From contig JASJDZ010000039.1 in NCBI GenBank assembly GCA_030065575.1, positions 1 to 35,129 on the forward strand: a stretch of DNA of 35,129 bases. The letters are read 5' to 3'. This DNA is from Acidimicrobiia bacterium. GTDB taxonomy: Bacteria > Actinomycetota > Acidimicrobiia > Spongiisociales > UBA5794. Positions 8,090-17,040 of this stretch are shown piece by piece. The notes under the pieces are model-generated. The model searched no databases and was not told the origin of the DNA. It was given only the letters and a program-made list of their open reading frames with translations. Made by a program: the position numbers and the translations under genes. Each line of letters opens with the position of its first letter. Positions within the stretch are counted from its first letter, which is position 1.

Positions 8090-8764
8090 CTACGAATCTT
8101 CGTTTTGCCCGGGTGCCCCAAAGATAGCCCGTCCCACGCGTATGAGTGTTGCACCCTCTTCGATGGCTACCTCGTAATCGTCCGTCATCCCCATTGAGAG
8201 CTCGACCAGGCCCGGATGGTCCGGGAGCAACTCGTCACGTAGGGCACGCAGTGCGGCAAACCAGTGACGGTTCTCCTCGGCATGTTGTACCAGCGGTGGA
8301 ATACACATGAGTCCGCGGCAATCGATCTCGGTCTCCTGTATCCGTCCGAGCAATTCACCTAGATCGCCAACTGTCGCTCCGTGCTTCTGCGGCTCCTCGG
8401 CGATGTTCACCTGGAGCAGTGCGGGCGGCGGGTTGGGGGTGTCGGCCCACCGGTTGATCAGGCGAATACGGTCGAGTGAGTGCAGCAACTGTGTCTCCGG
8501 GCGCGCCAGCTTGACCTGGCGGGTTTGCAGCGAACCGATGAAGTGCCAGCGGATGTCGTCGGGGAGCTGCGGAGCCTTTTCCGCCAATTCCGCTGCCCTG
8601 TTCTCGCCGAAGTCGCGGTGCCCAAACTGGTAGGCCTCGAGGATCGTATCGACGGACTGCCCCTTGGTGACTGCGACCAGCGTGACCGAGCCCGGATCAC
8701 GCCCGCAGCGGTCGGCGGCGTCGCTCATGCGCTCGATCACTCTTGTTAGCGCGCGGGCAACCAT
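8090..8764 (-). CDS. yggS: YggS/PLPBP family pyridoxal-phosphate homeostasis protein
   Basis: This 224-residue protein is a single-domain TIM barrel of the alanine-racemase N-terminal fold. The PLP-binding lysine is K34 in LVAVTKGQ. Other conserved family blocks are FGENRAAEL, WHFIGSLQTRQVK, LLQVNIAEEPQKHG, GLMCIPP, LSMGMTDDYEVAIEEGATLIRVGRAIFG. The family binds PLP without known catalysis and is involved in vitamin B6 and amino-acid homeostasis. In dcw clusters it regularly lies between pgeF and sepF, as here. It overlaps the end of pgeF by 19 bp, so translation is probably coupled. Length is normal for the family. Confidence 0.95.
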   Translation of the reverse strand: MVARALTRVIERMSDAADRCGRDPGSVTLVAVTKGQSVDTILEAYQFGHRDFGENRAAELAEKAPQLPDDIRWHFIGSLQTRQVKLARPETQLLHSLDRIRLINRWADTPNPPPALLQVNIAEEPQKHGATVGDLGELLGRIQETEIDCRGLMCIPPLVQHAEENRHWFAALRALRDELLPDHPGLVELSMGMTDDYEVAIEEGATLIRVGRAIFGAPGQNEDS

Positions 8765-9375
8765 GCCACCGTCACCTGTCTCTCATCACTGCGGTCTCGC
8801 CGCCAGGAGCACATCTCCAACTCAGTAAACGTACATGCGTCACTGCGCCACGTCACGATCCCGGAGAGCTGTCCCGCCAGGAAGCCGGGAATGTCCACAC
8901 TCGTCGTCCCCCAGGTTGTCGTTGCCTGGTTACCGGGGAACAGGGCGGCAACATCTTCTCCGACCTCGTAGCAACACGGCCCGATCGAGGGCCCGATCGC
9001 GGCCCGTAAGGGGACAAACCCTTTGCGCCGCAGCACCGAGAGAGCAGCGGGGAGCACCCCGGCGGCAGCCCCTCGCCAGCCGGCGTGAACAAGCGCAATT
9101 GCGCCATCGGCCTCTATGGCGACCGGGACGCAATCAGCCGTGGCGACCATCAGGGGGACTAGCCGCTGGGAGGTGACAAGTGCGTCTCCGTCGCCATGGT
9201 TCCCGCCCCCATCCACCACGCTCACCGTGACACCGTGTACCTGGTTGAGGTAGGCCCAATCCGAAGGAAGCCCCAGCTCGGCAGATACATCGGCGCGAGC
9301 CTGATGGTCGCGACGCAAGTCGCCCCATGTCGCAGTCCCGAAGACGACGCCCTCGAAGCCGGGCGGGCGGATCAT
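8746..9375 (-). CDS. pgeF: Peptidoglycan editing factor PgeF (YfiH/laccase-domain family)
   Basis: Members of this family (formerly multicopper polyphenol oxidase or laccase domain) remove wrongly built muropeptide precursors, for example those carrying L-Ser in place of L-Ala. The 209-residue protein has the metal and catalytic set in family order: H47 (LNQVHG), C82 (ATADCVPV) and H97 (VHAGWRG), followed by [13 protein letters not shown]. Length is slightly below the usual 230-250 residues. The start overlaps the ftsZ stop as ATGA (9372-9375) and its 3' end overlaps yggS. Placement directly after ftsZ, inside the wall-synthesis operon, fits a precursor-fidelity role. The older laccase annotation is considered misleading for this group. 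Confidence 0.93.
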   Translation of the reverse strand: MIRPPGFEGVVFGTATWGDLRRDHQARADVSAELGLPSDWAYLNQVHGVTVSVVDGGGNHGDGDALVTSQRLVPLMVATADCVPVAIEADGAIALVHAGWRGAAAGVLPAALSVLRRKGFVPLRAAIGPSIGPCCYEVGEDVAALFPGNQATTTWGTTSVDIPGFLAGQLSGIVTWRSDACTFTELEMCSWRRDRSDERQVTVAWLPAR

Positions 9376-10433
9376 CCGCTGACGAAACCCGGGATGTCGA
9401 GATCGTCGTCACCGGCCGCTCCTGCGCTCGGGCGGGCCGTGAATTCGGGATAGGGCGACCTGGTGGTGCTACGCCGATCTCGATCGAAACCAGCGGCAAT
9501 CACAGTCACCTTCATTTCATCACCCTGAGCATCGTCGACAACCGCACCAAAGATGATGTTGGCGTCGGAGTCACAGTGGTCGGCCACGATCCCGGCCGCG
9601 ATGGATATCTCGTGCAGGGTCATGTCTTCCGGCCCCGAGATCGACAGCAGGACGCCACGTGCGCCCTCCATCGATGTCTCCAGCAGGGGCGAGCTGATGG
9701 CCTTGTCGGCCGCTTGGCTGGCCCGGTTCTCACCGGTCGATGAACCGATACCCATTACCGCAGAGCCGGCGTCGGCCATGACCGTCTTGACGTCGGCGAA
9801 GTCAACATTGATTAGGCCGGGCGTAGTGATGAGGTCGGTGATGCCACGGACGCCACTGGAGAGAACCATGTCGGCCATGCCGAACGCTTCCAGCACTCCG
9901 GTCCGTTCATCGGCGATCTCGAGCAGCCGCTCGTTCGGGATGATGATGAGGGTATCGACGGCGTCCTTGAGCGACTGGATTCCCTGCTCTGCTTGAACCG
10001 AACGACGTCTCCCTTCGAAACCGAACGGCCTGGTTACGACTCCAACGGTGAGCGCGCCGATCGACTTGGCCACCTCGGCGACAATCGGGGCGCCGCCGGT
10101 TCCTGTTCCGCCGCCTTCGCCGGCGGTGATGAAGACCATGTCCGAGCCCATAAGGGATTCTTCGATCTCGTCCCGGTGATCCTCGGCTGACTGCCGCCCG
10201 ATTTCCGGATCCGCCCCTGCTCCGAGACCGCGCGTCGAATCCCGGCCGATGTCCAGCTTCACGTCGGCGTCCGACATCAGCAATGCCTGCGCGTCCGTGT
10301 TGATTGCGATGAACTCGACATTACGAATGCCGGCGTCGATCATCCTATTGACGGCGTTGACTCCGCCGCCGCCGACCCCGACCACTTTGATGACGGCGAG
10401 GTAATTCTGAGGGGTTGCAGTAGCTTTGCTCAC
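9372..10433 (-). CDS. ftsZ: Cell division GTPase FtsZ
   Basis: FtsZ is a tubulin-like GTPase that polymerises into the Z-ring at the division site. The 353-residue protein has the tubulin signature GGGTGTG at 107-113, the nucleotide-binding [10 protein letters not shown] near 19-27, NTDAQAL at 45-51 and the catalytic T7 loop N209-V-D211-F-A-D214. The C-terminal partner-binding peptide is [12 protein letters not shown] (342-353), resembling the actinobacterial DDLDxPxF tail recognised by SepF. The variable linker between the globular domain (ending about 317) and the tail is only about 24 residues. It is preceded by ftsQ with a 29-bp gap, one of the few non-overlapping junctions here, and followed by pgeF with an ATGA overlap. 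Confidence 0.98.
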   Translation of the reverse strand: MSKATATPQNYLAVIKVVGVGGGGVNAVNRMIDAGIRNVEFIAINTDAQALLMSDADVKLDIGRDSTRGLGAGADPEIGRQSAEDHRDEIEESLMGSDMVFITAGEGGGTGTGGAPIVAEVAKSIGALTVGVVTRPFGFEGRRRSVQAEQGIQSLKDAVDTLIIIPNERLLEIADERTGVLEAFGMADMVLSSGVRGITDLITTPGLINVDFADVKTVMADAGSAVMGIGSSTGENRASQAADKAISSPLLETSMEGARGVLLSISGPEDMTLHEISIAAGIVADHCDSDANIIFGAVVDDAQGDEMKVTVIAAGFDRDRRSTTRSPYPEFTARPSAGAAGDDDLDIPGFVSG

Positions 10434-10462
10434 GATCTCCAGCTCCTATCTCAACCTAAACC

Positions 10463-11260
10463 TTAGCCCGAGCCCGATGTTTGAGTAGTAACTTCCTGAG
10501 AAGTCTCAACCTCTGGTTGAGGGTTTGTCACCGCCGGACGGACGGGTGAGACCAGGTTGATCGACGCCTCGGCCGGTACTCCATCGTTGAGCAGCACCGC
10601 CAGGGTCACCGCCTTCTGAGCCATGTCGGTCGTCGCGCCGAGGAGTACCTCATGCCCTTGCACGGTTGCCACCAGGTCCGTCTCCTCTCCCCCGATCACC
10701 AGGCCGCTCTTCAGTTCGATGGGCAGGGCTGCGACGAACTCGAGAGCCGCAATGATGGTGGCGTCTTCGATCGAATCGCCGGGCCGAAGGGAAACGGACT
10801 CGATATCGACATAGGGCTCGACAAGACGCTGACCCCGTGCGACCACCGTTCCCTCCGGCGAAGAGACCAGCCAGGTGGAGCCGCTCTTGACCCGCGCAAT
10901 CGGAATGTGCTCAACGACCATGACCTCGATCTGGCGGGGCCACACAACACGGACTTTGGCTTCGGCAATCCAGGGATCGGCGCGCAGCTGATCCTCGATG
11001 CTCCCGGCTCGGATCGAGATCATGGCTACGCCTTCCTCGACTCCTGCCGCAGACATGATTCCGGCCACGTCTGCGTTCTCTGCGCCTTCGACGGTGATCG
11101 ATTCCACCGCAAGCCAGGATGATTGGAGCACCGCGATTACCAATCCGGCGACAACTGCCACGGCTAGAACCCAGATCGTCCAGCGGAGCCGTCGGCGTGC
11201 GCTGGCCTCCTGCACTTCGCGCCGTCGCCGCGCCAATCGGGGATCGATGCCATCGGTCAC
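10463..11260 (-). CDS. ftsQ: Cell division protein FtsQ
   Basis: FtsQ is a bitopic divisome scaffold that holds FtsL/FtsB and connects to FtsW/FtsI. The 265-residue protein has a basic cytoplasmic tail (about 1-25), one transmembrane helix (about 26-46, IWVLAVAVVAGLVIAVL), a POTRA domain starting at VESITVEGAENADVAGI, then the beta domain (KVRVVWPRQIEVMVVEHIPIARV). The start is GTG 11260, which forms a GTGA overlap with the murB stop (11257-11260). Upstream in-frame residues overlap murB and look non-coding. The C-terminal end is Thr/Ser/Gln-rich and likely disordered. Sequence similarity among FtsQ proteins is low, but topology, POTRA pattern and position between murB and ftsZ make the call safe. 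Confidence 0.93.
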   Translation of the reverse strand: MTDGIDPRLARRRREVQEASARRRLRWTIWVLAVAVVAGLVIAVLQSSWLAVESITVEGAENADVAGIMSAAGVEEGVAMISIRAGSIEDQLRADPWIAEAKVRVVWPRQIEVMVVEHIPIARVKSGSTWLVSSPEGTVVARGQRLVEPYVDIESVSLRPGDSIEDATIIAALEFVAALPIELKSGLVIGGEETDLVATVQGHEVLLGATTDMAQKAVTLAVLLNDGVPAEASINLVSPVRPAVTNPQPEVETSQEVTTQTSGSG

Positions 11261-12153
11261 GAGCTGGTACCGAAGTCGCCCACAAATCTCACTTCGGGCT
11301 CCAGGAGAATGCCCGACGCGTCGGCAACCCTCTCCCGGACCCGATGCACCAGGTCGTACACATCCTGGGCACAAGCGCCTGCCTCTGCGACAAAGAAGTT
11401 GGCATGCCGGTCCGACACCGCAACCCCTCCCACTCGCTCGCCCTTCAGCCCGGCATCGTCAATCAGCCGACCGGCAGCATCGCCGGGCGGGTTCTTGAAG
11501 ACGCTCCCCGCATTGAACGTACCCCCGGGTTGGTACTCGCGACGCCAGCTCGTGATCTCACGCATCATCGCTTCACTCTCGTCGGAGGACCTGGCAACGG
11601 TGCGATATTGCGCGCCGAGAACGATCTCTCGAGCGGTGAGCCGGCTGTGCCGGTAGCGAAGATCGAGCCCGGCCGTTTCCTCTTCGACGATCTTGCCGGT
11701 CTGCGTGTCGAAGATGGACGCCGAAACAAGCCATTCCGCAGTGTCGGAGCCGTGCCCGCCCGCATTCATCACAACCGCTCCGCCTACCGATCCCGGGATT
11801 CCGACGTAGAACTCGAGACCACCCATCGACTCGGCCGCACAAGCTCGGGCCAACCGGGGGAGGGAAACGGCGGCTCCGGCGCGGACCTTATCCCCCGAGA
11901 AGGCAATTTCATTGAACTCACCGCTGAGCTTGATGACGAGGCCCGGGTACCCGTCATCGGCAATGACCATGTTCGATCCCCGGCCGATGACGACGATCGG
12001 CAGATCGCTCGCCGCGGCCAACTCGCGCAACGTGGCCGTGCTGCCTACTTCGGCGTACCAGGCCGCAGGACCACCAAACTTGTAGGTGGTCATGCCGGCC
12101 AGTGAGCGATTTCGCTCCACCAGACCTCGTGCTGCGAGGTCCGCAAAGCTCAC
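11257..12153 (-). CDS. murB: UDP-N-acetylenolpyruvoylglucosamine reductase MurB
   Basis: MurB reduces UDP-GlcNAc-enolpyruvate to UDP-MurNAc with NADPH and FAD. The 298-residue protein has the FAD-binding motifs TTYKFGGPAAWY (22-33), VIGRGSNMVIADDG (55-68) and GIPGSVGGAVVMNAG (118-132), and the catalytic serine S217 in NAGSVFKNPP. The C-terminal segment HANFFVAEAGACAQDVYDLV is typical. Its ATG overlaps the murC stop (12150-12153) and its stop overlaps the ftsQ GTG start. MurA, the preceding enzyme, is not in the window. Having murB between murC and ftsQ is a known arrangement in several actinobacterial and Firmicutes dcw clusters. Confidence 0.97.
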   Translation of the reverse strand: MSFADLAARGLVERNRSLAGMTTYKFGGPAAWYAEVGSTATLRELAAASDLPIVVIGRGSNMVIADDGYPGLVIKLSGEFNEIAFSGDKVRAGAAVSLPRLARACAAESMGGLEFYVGIPGSVGGAVVMNAGGHGSDTAEWLVSASIFDTQTGKIVEEETAGLDLRYRHSRLTAREIVLGAQYRTVARSSDESEAMMREITSWRREYQPGGTFNAGSVFKNPPGDAAGRLIDDAGLKGERVGGVAVSDRHANFFVAEAGACAQDVYDLVHRVRERVADASGILLEPEVRFVGDFGTSS

Positions 12154-13523
12154 TGCCTCTCCCCCAGTGCGGCGGCTATGTCGTCGGCAATACTGTTCAC
12201 GTCGCCGGCACCGAGCAGCAACACCACGTCGCCTTCCTCGAGCTCCTCGACGACGCCGGCTGTCACATCATGGATTGACGGTACGTAGCGCACGTCTCCG
12301 CCCGCGGCACTGACCGCATCAGCGACGAAGCGGCCGGTCACTCCGGGTTGCGGTGGCTCGCCCGCCGAATAGACATCGGTGACCACAACACGATCCGCAG
12401 TGGACAGCGGCTCGCCAAAGGCCGGGCCCAGTGCTGCGGTTCGTGTGTATCTATGTGGCTGGAAGACAGCCCAGACGCGCTTCCAACCACCGAGTCGCCC
12501 CGCGCTGATGGTTGCTGCCACCTCGGTCGGATGGTGGGCGTAGTCATCGATGACTGTGACCCCGGCGATACGAGCCCGGGTCTCGAACCGGCGGCGGACA
12601 CCGCTGAAATTGGCTATACCGCGGGCCGTCGCATGAGGGTCGTAGCCCAGCTCCGCAAGGAACGCGATTGTGCCCGCTGCATTGAGCGCTATGTGAACAC
12701 CGGGACGAGGCACCCGCACCTCGACCATCGCACCCGGGCCTTCGAGACGAAACGCCACCTCGCCAACGCCGTACACCAGATCGTTCATTTGCCATCGCGC
12801 ACCCGGGCTCTGGCCGTATCCGATGACGTCGGCCCGCTGGGCAAGCCGTTGCACCCCGGGGTCGTCGACACACCCGACCACCGGGCCATCTGCCCTGTTG
12901 GCAACTAGAGCAAAGGCCTCTTCGAGTGCATAGACCGTCTTGTAGTAGTCGAGGTGATCGGCTTCGATATTGGTGACGAGCATCCCGCGTAGGTGGAGGT
13001 GTCGGAAGGTTCCAAAGGCCTCGTCGGCCTCGAGAACGAACACATCGGGATCACCGTTGTGGGCGAACGTGTTCTGTGCAACCAGCTCGCCTCCGACCAG
13101 GAAGGTGGGATCTAGCCCCGCTCCCTTCAGGGCGGTAACCGCAAGGCCGGTGGTTGTCGTCTTGCCATGGGTTCCGGCGATTCCCAACGCAGGCATTCGA
13201 CGGGTAAAGGCATCGAGCAGAGCGGGACGCTCCCAGACGACCACGCCATGCGCAGCCGCAGCGGTGAGCTCCGGGTCTCTGGCCGGCACCGCTGAAGATG
13301 CCACGACGAGATCAGGATCGCCCATGCGCTCCGGCCGGTGCCCAACCCACGTCTCGATTCCGATGTCTTCGAGCGCGTCCAGAACCCGGCTCGGCTTCAG
13401 ATCCGAGCCCGTAACGGAGTAGCCGAGACCGGCCAGCAGTTTGGCCAATCCGCTCATTCCTGCGCCGGCAACGCCGACCATGTGGATCTTCTCGAAACCA
13501 TCGAGCGTCTTGTGGCTATCCAT
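12150..13523 (-). CDS. murC: UDP-N-acetylmuramate-L-alanine ligase MurC
   Basis: MurC adds L-Ala to UDP-MurNAc, the first peptide-bond step of the stem peptide, using ATP. The 457-residue protein has the N-terminal Rossmann motif GVAGAGMSGLAKLL (17-30), the ATP P-loop GTHGKTTT (117-124), the LEADEAFGTF substrate block and the C-terminal DDYAHHPTEVAATI motif. It overlaps murG by 8 bp at its start and murB by an ATGA at its end, so it is part of a tightly coupled stretch. Length and motifs are standard. Confidence 0.98.
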   Translation of the reverse strand: MDSHKTLDGFEKIHMVGVAGAGMSGLAKLLAGLGYSVTGSDLKPSRVLDALEDIGIETWVGHRPERMGDPDLVVASSAVPARDPELTAAAAHGVVVWERPALLDAFTRRMPALGIAGTHGKTTTTGLAVTALKGAGLDPTFLVGGELVAQNTFAHNGDPDVFVLEADEAFGTFRHLHLRGMLVTNIEADHLDYYKTVYALEEAFALVANRADGPVVGCVDDPGVQRLAQRADVIGYGQSPGARWQMNDLVYGVGEVAFRLEGPGAMVEVRVPRPGVHIALNAAGTIAFLAELGYDPHATARGIANFSGVRRRFETRARIAGVTVIDDYAHHPTEVAATISAGRLGGWKRVWAVFQPHRYTRTAALGPAFGEPLSTADRVVVTDVYSAGEPPQPGVTGRFVADAVSAAGGDVRYVPSIHDVTAGVVEELEEGDVVLLLGAGDVNSIADDIAAALGERQ

Positions 13524-14598
13524 CCACAGCCTCCCTGAGTGCAGCCGCGATCACCCGGGCCGCCGCGGGCCGACCGTGACTGGCCATCACCGTGCCCATG
13601 GCGGTGCGCCGCGCTCTATCCATGATCAGCTGATCGATAACGATTGGCACCTGGTCGATTTGTGTCTGCGGTATCTGAACGAGTCCCCCGGCGGCTTCGA
13701 GCTCCAGTGCGTTTGCCGCCTGGTTCGTCCCCAAGCCCAATGGAACCACAACTGCGGGCGTACCTGTTGCGGCAAGCTCGTTGATCGTCAACGCCCCCGC
13801 TCGTGAAAGGACGAGGTCGGATGCCGCGTAGAACTGCTCCATCCTGTCTTCGAACGCCACCGGTCGCCATACGATGGCCGCCCGCTCTGCCTTCTCTTCG
13901 ATCTCGGCATGATGGGCCCGACCGGTCAGGTGGACGATCGCCAGATGGTCGGGTTCCATCGACAGGGCCAGAGCCTCGGCAACCTCATTGAGTATCTTTG
14001 CCCCCAGGCTGCCCCCGAGCACACCGAGCACGGGTCGCTCGTCGGGTATCCCATACCGATCCCTGGCTTCGTCACGCATCGCCTCCCGGTCGAACTGAGC
14101 GAAGACCGGTCGCAGCGGGTTGCCGGTGAACTCGGCCTTCTTGAGTTGGCTGCGGGCCGCCGTGAAGCCCACAAACACTCGATCAGCCCAGCGCGCTACG
14201 AAGCGGTTCGCCAGACCCGCCTTTGCGTTCTGTTCCTGGACAAACAGGCTCGCCCCAACCTTGCGTGCGGCCATCGCAGCGGGGACGGAAACGTAGCCCC
14301 CAAACACGATGCAGGCCTTCGTCGCCCGTTGCTGCATCTCATCGCGCATTTCGCTTCTGGCGTTCCAGACAACACGCGGGATGCCGAGATTCTGCAACGA
14401 CAGCGAGCGCTTCAGCCCGCGCAGTTCGACCGGTACGAAGTCGTAGCCAGCTGCGGGTACGGTCTTGGCCTCCATGCGATCACCGCCGAAGAAGACAATC
14501 TCGTTCGGATCGACTCCGGAGGCCACCAGGGCGTCGGCAACCGCAAGTGCGGGGAAGACGTGACCGCCGGTGCCGGCTGCAGCGAACGCGTACGTCAC
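13516..14598 (-). CDS. murG: UDP-GlcNAc:lipid I N-acetylglucosaminyltransferase MurG
   Basis: MurG transfers GlcNAc to lipid I, making lipid II at the inner face of the membrane. The 360-residue GT28 protein has the lipid-binding glycine motif GTGGHVFPALAVADAL near the N-terminus, VFGGYVSVPAAMAA, the acceptor-site EQNAKAGLANR, GGSLGAKILNE and the donor-site SRAGALTINELAATGTPAVVVPL. The start is GTG 14598, which overlaps the ftsW stop as GTGA (14595-14598); a longer upstream frame lies inside ftsW and is rejected. It overlaps murC by 8 bp. Confidence 0.97.
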   Translation of the reverse strand: MTYAFAAAGTGGHVFPALAVADALVASGVDPNEIVFFGGDRMEAKTVPAAGYDFVPVELRGLKRSLSLQNLGIPRVVWNARSEMRDEMQQRATKACIVFGGYVSVPAAMAARKVGASLFVQEQNAKAGLANRFVARWADRVFVGFTAARSQLKKAEFTGNPLRPVFAQFDREAMRDEARDRYGIPDERPVLGVLGGSLGAKILNEVAEALALSMEPDHLAIVHLTGRAHHAEIEEKAERAAIVWRPVAFEDRMEQFYAASDLVLSRAGALTINELAATGTPAVVVPLGLGTNQAANALELEAAGGLVQIPQTQIDQVPIVIDQLIMDRARRTAMGTVMASHGRPAAARVIAAALREAVDG

Positions 14599-15770
14599 CT
14601 TCGCCCACCCGCCTCGGGCGGGGCCTTCGCAGACAATCTCGCCACGTTGATCAACACTCCAACGACAAAGAGGTTCGCCATCATGGCGCTGCCACCAGCG
14701 GAGACGAACGGAAGTGGCACACCGGTGATTGGCAGAACCTTCACAACGCCGCCGATGTTGACCAGAGCCTGGAACGTCAGCCACGCAACCAAACCCGTAG
14801 CCAGCAGCCTGCCGAAGCTGTCCTGCGCCCGGTAAGCGATTGCTATCCCCACGACCGCCATGACGATGAAGAGGGCGATTACGGCCAGCGACCCGGCCAG
14901 CCCGGTTTCCTCTCCGATGATGGAGAAGATGAAGTCGCTGTGGGCGTTGGGCAAGAATGACCATCGCGCCCGGCTGGCGCCGAGCCCCACCCCGAACCAA
15001 CCGCCCGTGCCGAGAGCGACGAGGCTCTGGTGAGCGTGATACCCGTCACCCAGCACATCGGGATTGGCGTCGAGGAATGCAGTGAGTCGCTCCAATCGGT
15101 ATGGCTCGGCAACGGCAAGCAACCCCCCGGCGACGAGCCCGAGGGTCGACAGGGCGAGGATGTCACGAATGCGGGCGCTCGAGGCGAACAGCACTGCGAG
15201 GGCGGATGCCGAAACCAGTACGGTCGTTCCGAAGTCGGGTTGCAGCATCAGCAACCCGCCGATCAACCCGAGGGTCGCCGCAACCGGCCAGAACACGTGG
15301 CCGAAAGAGCCGAGGTAGGACGACTTCCGGGTCAACACCGCGGCAAGCATGACGACCACGGCAAACTTGGCGAACTCCGAGGCTTGAATCGTCACGGGAC
15401 CCAGCTCGATCCAACGCTGGGCACCGCCGCGGACGTCGCCGAAGATCAGGGTGGCGATGAGCCCGGCGACTGCAACCACGAAGATCGGCACCGCAGCCCG
15501 CTGGTACCACCGGTAAGGGATTCGAGCACCGACAATCAGGCACACGAGACCGATGGCGGCGAATAGAACCTGGCGCTTGAAGTAGTAGAGGTTGTCGTCG
15601 AATCCCTCGCGGATGGCCAGCACCGAAGAAGCGGAGAGCAGTGCGCCCAGGCCAATGATCAACAGTACGACCACCGGTAGTAACAGGAGCACCGATATCC
15701 GGCCCGATCTGACCTCGCGCCTTGTGGCAAAGGACCGCGCCTCGCTGATCGGCGTGACGCTAGTGGCCAT
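14595..15770 (-). CDS. ftsW: SEDS-family septal peptidoglycan glycosyltransferase FtsW
   Basis: FtsW polymerises lipid II into septal glycan strands together with FtsI. The 391-residue protein has about ten hydrophobic segments and the SEDS hallmarks: FKRQVLFAAIGL after the first helix, GGAQRWIELGPVTIQASEFAKFAVV, HSDFIFSIIGEETG and the C-terminal PLPFVSAGGSAMMANL. The ATG at 15770 is chosen because the cytoplasmic tail and first helix follow it and a G-rich Shine-Dalgarno (GGGGGGAAG) lies just upstream; it overlaps the end of murD by 11 bp. RodA homologues look similar, but the position between murD and murG identifies FtsW. Confidence 0.96.
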   Translation of the reverse strand: MATSVTPISEARSFATRREVRSGRISVLLLLPVVVLLIIGLGALLSASSVLAIREGFDDNLYYFKRQVLFAAIGLVCLIVGARIPYRWYQRAAVPIFVVAVAGLIATLIFGDVRGGAQRWIELGPVTIQASEFAKFAVVVMLAAVLTRKSSYLGSFGHVFWPVAATLGLIGGLLMLQPDFGTTVLVSASALAVLFASSARIRDILALSTLGLVAGGLLAVAEPYRLERLTAFLDANPDVLGDGYHAHQSLVALGTGGWFGVGLGASRARWSFLPNAHSDFIFSIIGEETGLAGSLAVIALFIVMAVVGIAIAYRAQDSFGRLLATGLVAWLTFQALVNIGGVVKVLPITGVPLPFVSAGGSAMMANLFVVGVLINVARLSAKAPPEAGGRR

Positions 15771-17040
15771 CGCTTCCCCCCTTCCGTTCCAGCACGAGTC
15801 GCGTGAACACCTCTCCGCGCTCCCCGTACGACTCGAACATGTCAAAGCTGGCGCAACCTGGTGCCAATAGAACGGTGTCTCCTGGCTGTGCAATAGCGTC
15901 GGCGATGGCGACGGCGGCTTCCATGTCTGCGGCATGGCGGAAACGGTCGGGATCCGTGAGGGCCGCCAGCTCGATTGCTGCCTCGCCGATCCCGATGATC
16001 ATCCGCACCGCCGGCTGGGCAGTGATGGGGGCGAGGTCGAGTCCCTTATTGCGGCCGCCCCCGATGAGAACAACTGAGTCATAGGCACGCACCGAGGCAA
16101 CCGCAGCATGCGGGTTTGTTGCTTTCGAGTCGTTCACCCAGCTGACTCCATCCCACTCGCCGATAGGGGTCCGCCGGTGTCGGCCGGGCGCAAAGGAATC
16201 CATCGTGTTCCCGATGGCATCGGGGGTCGCGCCGAGATGGGCAGCCAGTTCTCCCGCAACGACCATGTCGAGGGTGTAGGCCGGATCCAGGCCCGGATCC
16301 GGATACGTGTGCCCGGCGATCTGCAGCGACCCCGAGCCCCGGCCCGATCCTCCCGGGGGAAGGCTCGAACCGCTGGCTGGGACGAGCCGAGATGGCGCAC
16401 CTTGCACGGCGCCGGTCGCGCCGGGATCGTCTGCATCGAAGACCAACAAGTCATCCTCGTTCTGGTTCTCGAAGATCCGCTGTTTGGCGGCAACGTACTC
16501 ATCCAGGTTGCGGTGCCAGTCGAGATGGTCGGGGGCGATGTTGAGAATGGTGGCGGCCTGGGGATGGAATGAGTCGATGAAGCGAAGCTGGAAGCTCGAG
16601 GCCTCAATGACCAGCGCTTCCGGGGGCTCGGCGACCAGGTCGGAGAGCGCCATGCCGATGTTGCCTGCGGCCTTTGCGTCGATTCCCGAGCGCACCAGCA
16701 TGTCCGCCGTCACCGACGTCACGGTTGTCTTGCCGTTGGTCCCCGTCACTGCGGCATAGGGGACATCAATCTGGGTGGCGGCGTATTCCATTTCGCTCAC
16801 CAGTGGAACCCCTGCGGCAAGGACACTTGGGATCGGTCCGACGTGCTCTGGGAACCCGGGGCTGGTGACAACCCTGTCGACCTCGTTGAGCATCGCCGGA
16901 TCCCATTCCCCGGAGTGCACCTCGAAGTCGACCTCGGCGATGGGACGGCGGTCGTAGATCGCCACGTCATCGCCGTTGGCTCGGGCGAGCCGAGCGGCAG
17001 CCAGACCGCTCACCGCGGCTCCGAGGACCAGGGTTCTCAC
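15760..17040 (-). CDS. murD: UDP-N-acetylmuramoyl-L-alanine-D-glutamate ligase MurD
   Basis: MurD adds D-Glu to UDP-MurNAc-L-Ala. The 426-residue protein has an N-terminal Rossmann motif (VLGAAVSGLAAARLA), the ATP P-loop TGTNGKTT (99-106), the NIAPDHLDWH block with AAKQRIFENQ containing the carbamylated-lysine site, and VNDSKATNPHAAVAS. Start is GTG 17040, overlapping the mraY stop as GTGA (17037-17040). It overlaps ftsW by 11 bp. A glycine/serine-rich insertion (SGSSLPPGGSGRGSGS) within the middle region is an oddity, probably a surface loop. Confidence 0.97.
   Translation of the reverse strand: MRTLVLGAAVSGLAAARLARANGDDVAIYDRRPIAEVDFEVHSGEWDPAMLNEVDRVVTSPGFPEHVGPIPSVLAAGVPLVSEMEYAATQIDVPYAAVTGTNGKTTVTSVTADMLVRSGIDAKAAGNIGMALSDLVAEPPEALVIEASSFQLRFIDSFHPQAATILNIAPDHLDWHRNLDEYVAAKQRIFENQNEDDLLVFDADDPGATGAVQGAPSRLVPASGSSLPPGGSGRGSGSLQIAGHTYPDPGLDPAYTLDMVVAGELAAHLGATPDAIGNTMDSFAPGRHRRTPIGEWDGVSWVNDSKATNPHAAVASVRAYDSVVLIGGGRNKGLDLAPITAQPAVRMIIGIGEAAIELAALTDPDRFRHAADMEAAVAIADAIAQPGDTVLLAPGCASFDMFESYGERGEVFTRLVLERKGGSDGH

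Noticed and set aside
8746-9375. Annotation of pgeF as a multicopper laccase
   Set aside because: The H-C-H set and the position after ftsZ fit PgeF/YfiH, a zinc-dependent peptidoglycan-editing family, not a multicopper oxidase.
11261-11374. 38-codon N-terminal extension of ftsQ
   Set aside because: Overlaps murB coding sequence; the GTGA junction at 11257-11260 and the membrane-protein topology favour GTG 11260.
11119-12105. 328-codon plus-strand open frame opposite murB
   Set aside because: High-GC antisense shadow of an overlapping chain of confirmed genes; no domain pattern and no ribosome binding site.
13909-14835. 308-codon plus-strand open frame opposite murG/ftsW
   Set aside because: Antisense shadow; the minus-strand genes have full family motifs here.
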